Of a DNA stretch of 64,000 nucleotides, positions 59,466 through 64,000 are shown one piece after another (the first letter of the stretch is position 1; each line of letters begins with the position of its first letter). Made by a program: the position numbers and the translations under genes. This stretch comes from Litorilituus sediminis. GTDB lineage: Bacteria; Pseudomonadota; Gammaproteobacteria; Enterobacterales; Alteromonadaceae. Below the pieces are notes generated by a model. It was not told the DNA's origin. It made no database searches and worked only from the letters and a program-made list of their open reading frames with translations. The stretch is from positions 1,364,001 through 1,428,000 of the forward strand of contig NZ_CP034759.1 of NCBI RefSeq assembly GCF_004295665.1, read 5' to 3'.

Positions 59466-59505
59466 ACAAAAGCCAATGCAATTACGCATTGGCTTTGTAT
59501 TTTTT
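59466..59505 (+). terminator. Rho-independent terminator after btuB
   Basis: ACAAAAGCCAATGC, 5-base loop, GCATTGGCTTTGT followed by ATTTTTT. Confidence 0.88.
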
Positions 59506-59611
59506 AAAGAGAAATACTCCGCTATTCTTGTTTAATTTCAATTCATTGTCTACGCTCAAATAGAGCTGTTTCTCACACCTCATACCTATCATTGATAACA
59601 AAAATACGAGA

Positions 59612-60799
59612 ATGACAATGCTTGTAAAAACAAGAAAACACCTTGTTGTCAGCTTTAGCGCGTTAATTACCTCAGCAGTAATCGCGCTTTTTGATAACGC
59701 TAATAATCTTGCCATCACCTCAAGCATTGGCCTTATTTTTCTCATGTCAGGCTATGCGTGCTACCACTTTAATCAACAATTACAACACCTTTATCAAGAG
59801 CAAAACCAACAGGTACACCAGCTTAAGCCATCAGATAACCAAGCAGTGATTCAAGAGTACTTAAATCTTGCTCATCAAGTCTTTGCCGTGTGGGCCGGAC
59901 AAACAGAGCTTGCTCGCAGTCAAGGTAACGAAAACGTCAATCAACTCGCCAATGACTTTGCCCAAATAAAAGAACAGCTCGCCCTAGCCATACAAACATC
60001 GAAAGAAACCTCAGGTGATATGAGTGGCAATACCGGCTTAACCCAAGTGATTTCTGAATCAGAGCGAGAACTCAATCAAATTATTCAGTCGCTACACAAT
60101 GCCATGCAAGGTCGAGATCAAATATTATCTGAAATTAACAAGCTTTCTAGCATTGCTGAAGAATTGTCGCAAATGGGTGATGAAGTGGCAGGCATAGCGT
60201 CACAAACCAATTTATTAGCACTCAATGCGGCTATTGAAGCAGCACGAGCAGGTGAAGCAGGCCGAGGCTTTGCCGTAGTCGCTGATGAAGTGAGAACCTT
60301 ATCAAGTCGCTCGGGTGAAACAGGCGCTCGCATTACGCAAACCATTGAGCAAGTTAACGCCAGCTTACAAAGCACCTTAACTAAAACGCAAGAGTTTACC
60401 GAGCAAGACAGCGCCTTGATTGCTTCAGCAGAAGACACCATCAAACAAGTGGTTGCGCACTATTCAGACTCTGGCGAAAAAATTATTGAAGGGGCAAATC
60501 AACTAGAACAAGAAAACGCCGCAGTACAATTAGCCATCGACGATATTTTAGTGTCACTACAGTTTCAAGACAGAGTCAGCCAAATATTGGGGCATATTAG
60601 TGATGATATCAATAAATTAGCACCCAGCTATCAAGCGAGTTATCAAGCATCAATACAAGGTGAAAACATCGCACCAATTGATACTCAGCAGTGGCTAGAT
60701 AATATAAAACAAACATATACCACCCTAGAGCAAGTTGCTCGTCACGAGGGTGATGAAAATGCAAAAGCTAAAACCGATAATGACATTACTTTTTTCTAA
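59612..60799 (+). CDS. Methyl-accepting chemotaxis protein without a large sensor domain
   Basis: 395 residues. Two adjacent hydrophobic segments (about 12-30 and 36-53) form a hairpin with almost no periplasmic loop. A linker follows, then the MCP signalling region with [23 protein letters not shown] and [15 protein letters not shown]. No recognisable PAS, Cache or four-helix sensor domain is visible. It starts the MCP-cheY-STAS-cheA-cheW operon, 24 bases before cheY, so it is probably the system's own receptor. An alternative ATG is two codons in. Confidence 0.85.
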   Translation: MTMLVKTRKHLVVSFSALITSAVIALFDNANNLAITSSIGLIFLMSGYACYHFNQQLQHLYQEQNQQVHQLKPSDNQAVIQEYLNLAHQVFAVWAGQTELARSQGNENVNQLANDFAQIKEQLALAIQTSKETSGDMSGNTGLTQVISESERELNQIIQSLHNAMQGRDQILSEINKLSSIAEELSQMGDEVAGIASQTNLLALNAAIEAARAGEAGRGFAVVADEVRTLSSRSGETGARITQTIEQVNASLQSTLTKTQEFTEQDSALIASAEDTIKQVVAHYSDSGEKIIEGANQLEQENAAVQLAIDDILVSLQFQDRVSQILGHISDDINKLAPSYQASYQASIQGENIAPIDTQQWLDNIKQTYTTLEQVARHEGDENAKAKTDNDITFF

Positions 60800-60822
60800 C
60801 TTGAATCAATGGATGCTAATTC

Positions 60823-61185
60823 ATGAGTAAAACAATATTAATTGTCGACGATTCCGCCAGCATTAGGCAAGTTGTCGCTATCACGCTAAAAGGCGCTGGC
60901 TATCAAGTCATCGAGGCGGTCGATGGTAAAGATGGCTTAAGTAAACTCGATGGCACTAAAGTGCATTTAATTGTTTCAGACGTAAATATGCCCAATATGG
61001 GCGGTATCGATATGGTTAAAGCAATAAAGCAAATGCCTAATTATAAATTCACACCCATTATCATGCTAACTACAGAAGCCTCCGACGATATGAAACAGCA
61101 AGGTAAAGCCGTTGGCGCAAAAGCTTGGATGGTTAAACCCTTTAAGCCCGAGCAAATGCTACAAGCCGTACAAATGCTAACTTAG
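60823..61185 (+). CDS. CheY-like single-domain response regulator
   Basis: 120 residues: the receiver fold with DD at 9-10, the phospho-acceptor D53 (SDVNMPN), T83-type switch region (MLTTEAS), and Lys near 104 (MVKPF). No output domain, so it is CheY-like. Likely phosphorylated by the CheA encoded two genes downstream. It acts on a motor or a type IV pilus machine, which I cannot distinguish. Confidence 0.92.
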   Translation: MSKTILIVDDSASIRQVVAITLKGAGYQVIEAVDGKDGLSKLDGTKVHLIVSDVNMPNMGGIDMVKAIKQMPNYKFTPIIMLTTEASDDMKQQGKAVGAKAWMVKPFKPEQMLQAVQMLT

Positions 61186-61204
61186 CTTGGGGTTAAGGTG
61201 ATAT

Positions 61205-61528
61205 ATGGCAAGCTGTAAAGTAGTGCAAAAACGAAATAAAGTGACTGAAGTCACCATAGCGGGTGAACTTGATATTTACTGTGCAATGGAGTTTTACCAA
61301 CAACATATAAAGCCACTAAAAATACAACAATCATTAACCTTAAAACTCGCTAAATTATCCGACATTGATACTGCTGGGGTGCAAATACTCATCATGTTAA
61401 TTAAAGCGGCAAAACAACAACAAAGCCCCTATCAAATAGACTCCATCAGCTCAGCCTTAGCTCAGTACAGTAAAACCTTTCAATTAGAACGTTATTTTGA
61501 TCCAACTCCGCTTGAGGAGGCGAAATGA
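61205..61528 (+). CDS. STAS-domain protein (anti-sigma-factor antagonist-like)
   Basis: 107 residues, SpoIIAA-like STAS fold. Loop D-T-A-G at 55-58 (IDTAGVQIL) gives Thr56 in the usual phosphorylation site. Such proteins are part of chemosensory operons of the Alteromonadales type and may partner a phosphatase or kinase. It overlaps cheA by four bases (ATGA). No SpoIIAB/RsbW kinase is visible in the window. Confidence 0.85.
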   Translation: MASCKVVQKRNKVTEVTIAGELDIYCAMEFYQQHIKPLKIQQSLTLKLAKLSDIDTAGVQILIMLIKAAKQQQSPYQIDSISSALAQYSKTFQLERYFDPTPLEEAK

Positions 61529-63738
61529 GCTTAGATGCAGCCATTGAAACCTTTTATATTGAAGCGCACGAACATCTCGAAGCGATGGAAAATATTCTGC
61601 TGCAAATAGAAGAAGCTGAACCATCGCCAGAGTTATTAAATGACATTTTTCGTTCAGCGCATACCATAAAAGGCTCAGCAGGCATTTTTGCACTAGAGCA
61701 TATTGTTAATTTTACCCATGTTGTTGAAAACATTTTAGATAAGGCTAGAGACAATAATATTGTTTTTGATAATGACCTGCTCAATGTGCTATTTCTCTGT
61801 CAAGATCATATAAAAACCTTAGTCAACACTAGCCTTGATGACTTTCAGCAAAACCCAGAATTACAGGCGCAAAGCCAAGAGTTAATCACAAAACTAGCGC
61901 CTTGGACTGATACCAACACCAGCGAATTACCCACAGAGCAAACTTCAGAGCAAGATGAAACAAGTCAAAGCATACAAGAGAGCTCAAACGATAATAACTG
62001 TTGGCACATTTCATTAAGACTTTCTGAGGATTGTCTAAGAAATGGTATGGATCCATTATCTTTTATTAAGTTTCTAGAAACATTAGGTGAAATCAAACAC
62101 ATAGAAACTATTACAGAGAACTTTCCTAATGCAGAAGACTTCGATAGTGAAACCTTATATTTTGCTTATGAAATCGCCTTGCAATCAAATGCTGACCTAG
62201 AAGCCATTGAAAACACCTTTATGTTTGTTAAGGACGACTCTGACATCACCATATTGCCACCCGATGCAAAAATTGATGATTACCTTGCTTTAATTGACTC
62301 GCTACCGGAAGAAAACCAACAACTAGGTGATATTCTAGTCAAATGCGGCTCGTTAACCCGACACTCTTTAGAACAGGCTTTAAATGAGCAGCAACAAACT
62401 AACCAGGACATAAGTTCAAACAATGCGCCAAGTAGTAAGCTTGGCGAAGTACTTAGCCAAAACAATCTCGTGCCAGAGAAAGTAATTGCTGCCGCGTTAA
62501 CAAAGCAAAAACAAACTCAGACAAATGCAAATGCCGGAAAACAAATTCGCATTGACTCTAATCGCCTTGATCATCTGATTAATTTAATTGGTGAGCTGGT
62601 TATTAACCAGCAACGAATTGACTTACTTGCAGGCAAAACCAAAAGTTCACCGCTTATTGAAGCCGTTGATGACTTTGAAGATTTCACTGAGCAAATCAGA
62701 GATGCTGCGCTAAAACTACGTATGATCCCTATTGGCGCAACATTCCAGCGCTTTAAACGCTTAGTGCGCGACACAGCACAAGAGTTAAATAAAAATATAG
62801 AACTAACCATTACAGGCTCAGAAACTGAATTAGATCGTGTCATGGTGGAAAAACTAGCCGATCCACTTACCCACATAGTGCGAAATGCTATGGATCACGG
62901 CCTAGAATCAATTGAAGAACGCGCTGCAACCAACAAAACTACCAAAGGCCAATTAACCTTATCCGCTTATCACGATGCCGGCCATGTGGTTATTTCCATC
63001 AGTGACGATGGTAAAGGCATTAACAAAGACAAGGTATTAGAAAAAGCGATAGCAAAAGGCATAGTAGCATCAGATGGCAAACTTTCAGATCAAGAGCTAT
63101 TTCATTTAATCTTTCATCCTGGGTTTTCCACAGCACAACAAATCACTAACCTTTCTGGCAGAGGGGTTGGCATGGATGTGGTTAAACGTAATGTTGAAGC
63201 CTTGCAGGGCAATATTGAAATTCAATCTAATCAAGGGCTGGGCACGCAATTTATTATTCGCTTACCACTGACCTTAGCCATTATTGATGGCTTTCATGTT
63301 GAGTCACACCATACCCATTTTATTATCCCTCAAGCAACCATCATAGAGTGCATTGACTTAACTTCTCACCAAGACATTGATAGTAAACATTGCATTAACC
63401 TGCGTGGTGAAATGATCCCTTACTTAAATATCAGTGAAATATTTAATCTCAAACCAACAAAAACTATCAGTAACGGACAGCAAGCAGATAAAAAAATAAG
63501 AACTGAATTAGTGATAGTGCAATTTGGCAATGACATCGCAGGTATTGCCGTTGAAAAACTAAACGGCGAAATACAAACCGTAGTAAAACCATTAGGCCCT
63601 ATTTTTCATTCACTTAAAGGCATTGGCGGTTCAAGCTTGCTCGGTAATGGTGAAATCGCATTTATTTTAGATGTGCCACAACTAATTGAGTTAGCCATAA
63701 AGCGTGATGGGCAAAATAACATGAGTAAAAACTACTAA
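61525..63738 (+). CDS. cheA: Chemotaxis histidine kinase CheA
   Basis: 737 residues. Hpt domain with H46 (FRSAHTIKGSAG); a variable region with two tandem about 35-residue helical repeats (LGDILVKCGSLTRHSLEQAL and LGEVLSQNNLVPEKVIAAAL); a dimerisation helix (HLINLIGELVINQQRI); a GHKL kinase domain with N-box HIVRNAMDHGLES and G1 box DDGKGI; and a C-terminal CheW-like domain. No canonical P2 CheY-binding domain was seen. It phosphorylates CheY in response to receptor state. Overlaps the STAS gene by ATGA. Confidence 0.94.
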   Translation: MSLDAAIETFYIEAHEHLEAMENILLQIEEAEPSPELLNDIFRSAHTIKGSAGIFALEHIVNFTHVVENILDKARDNNIVFDNDLLNVLFLCQDHIKTLVNTSLDDFQQNPELQAQSQELITKLAPWTDTNTSELPTEQTSEQDETSQSIQESSNDNNCWHISLRLSEDCLRNGMDPLSFIKFLETLGEIKHIETITENFPNAEDFDSETLYFAYEIALQSNADLEAIENTFMFVKDDSDITILPPDAKIDDYLALIDSLPEENQQLGDILVKCGSLTRHSLEQALNEQQQTNQDISSNNAPSSKLGEVLSQNNLVPEKVIAAALTKQKQTQTNANAGKQIRIDSNRLDHLINLIGELVINQQRIDLLAGKTKSSPLIEAVDDFEDFTEQIRDAALKLRMIPIGATFQRFKRLVRDTAQELNKNIELTITGSETELDRVMVEKLADPLTHIVRNAMDHGLESIEERAATNKTTKGQLTLSAYHDAGHVVISISDDGKGINKDKVLEKAIAKGIVASDGKLSDQELFHLIFHPGFSTAQQITNLSGRGVGMDVVKRNVEALQGNIEIQSNQGLGTQFIIRLPLTLAIIDGFHVESHHTHFIIPQATIIECIDLTSHQDIDSKHCINLRGEMIPYLNISEIFNLKPTKTISNGQQADKKIRTELVIVQFGNDIAGIAVEKLNGEIQTVVKPLGPIFHSLKGIGGSSLLGNGEIAFILDVPQLIELAIKRDGQNNMSKNY

Positions 63739-63747
63739 GGTAAGCTA

Positions 63748-64000
63748 ATGACACAAGATAACGAACAAGGTTTAACTGAGCACTCAAAGGAAGTTATCCG
63801 GCAGTTTCTCACCTTCACAATAGCTGATGAGCACTTTGGTATGGAGTTACACCAAACTCGCGAGATAATTGAGTATGCAGGTATTACCCAAGTGCCGTTA
63901 ATGCCGCAATTTCTCTGTGGCGTAATTAACCTTCGTGGCGAAGTTGTTCCCGTTATCGACTTAAGTGTTCGCCTTGGCAGAGAGCCTATCACCATTCATA
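63748..64000 (+). CDS. cheW: Chemotaxis coupling protein CheW, N-terminal part
   Basis: The first 84 codons reach the right edge. FLTFTIADEHFGMEL and ITQVPLMPQFLCGVINLRGEVVPVIDL are the CheW core, which couples CheA to receptors. It starts nine bases after the cheA stop. The C-terminus is outside the window. Confidence 0.93.
   Translation, partial: MTQDNEQGLTEHSKEVIRQFLTFTIADEHFGMELHQTREIIEYAGITQVPLMPQFLCGVINLRGEVVPVIDLSVRLGREPITIH

Noticed and set aside
59482-59745. An 87-codon minus-strand frame at the start of the second MCP gene
   Set aside because: It overlaps the MCP start and the btuB terminator, without a ribosome site or known domain.

Overview
The window reads as a chromosomal segment of a marine gammaproteobacterium of the Alteromonadales, most like the Colwellia/Thalassotalea group. 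I infer this from the AT-rich background, the gene orders clpB-pgeF-rluD/bamD and ribF-ileS-lspA-fkpB-ispH, the PilVWXY1E minor pilin locus, GlyGly-CTERM and PEP-CTERM-like C-termini, and paired bacterioferritins. No database search was possible, so the family placement is an inference from gene content.

Layout. 1-242 is the 5' end of htpG (minus) behind a sigma-32-type promoter. About 1.0-7.2 kb is one rRNA operon on the minus strand (16S, tRNA-Ala(UGC), 23S, 5S) with tandem promoters, boxA elements and processing stems. Downstream of its 5S gene lie two decayed 5S-like copies at an exact 243-bp spacing. 7.6-13.7 kb holds a DUF4124 protein, clpB, pgeF, rluD and bamD. 13.7-16.3 kb holds a PEP-CTERM-like exported protein, glnB and the divergent nadE. 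16.4-24.4 kb is a type IV pilus minor pilin region: two tandem FimT/GspH pilins on plus converge on pilV-pilW-pilX-pilY1-pilE-tapY2 on minus. 24.7-32.8 kb is housekeeping: ispH, fkpB, lspA, ileS, ribF, murJ and rpsT.

32.9-46.3 kb carries an M49-type lipoprotein peptidase, a MITE-like element, a PAS-containing chemoreceptor, a GMC oxidoreductase, a small broken gene, an acyl-CoA dehydrogenase with a PsrA-like operator, a lipoprotein, a large M36 protease with a GlyGly-CTERM tail, and a DUF3010 protein. 46.4-52.3 kb has a probable sugar-acid catabolic cluster (SDR, lactonase-like amidohydrolase, enolase-superfamily dehydratase, class II aldolase), a 57-residue membrane protein, a ThrE-family exporter and a TetR regulator. 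52.4-53.7 kb is an iron-storage group: bfd with a perfect Fur box, and two complementary bacterioferritin subunits. 53.9-59.5 kb is a vitamin B12 uptake locus with two cobalamin riboswitches (btuD-btuC-cobO-btuF, then btuB). 59.6-64.0 kb is a chemosensory operon (MCP, CheY, STAS, CheA, CheW) cut by the window end.

Most genes are well-known families. The observations most worth a second look are the periodic 5S-like copies with pairing-preserved terminators, the division of labour between the two Bfr subunits, the 263-bp inverted-repeat element with a collapsed relative at the btuF stop codon, the HEXXH variant of an M49 peptidase, and the transporter-less sugar-acid cluster. I saw no clear phage, defence or CRISPR locus.
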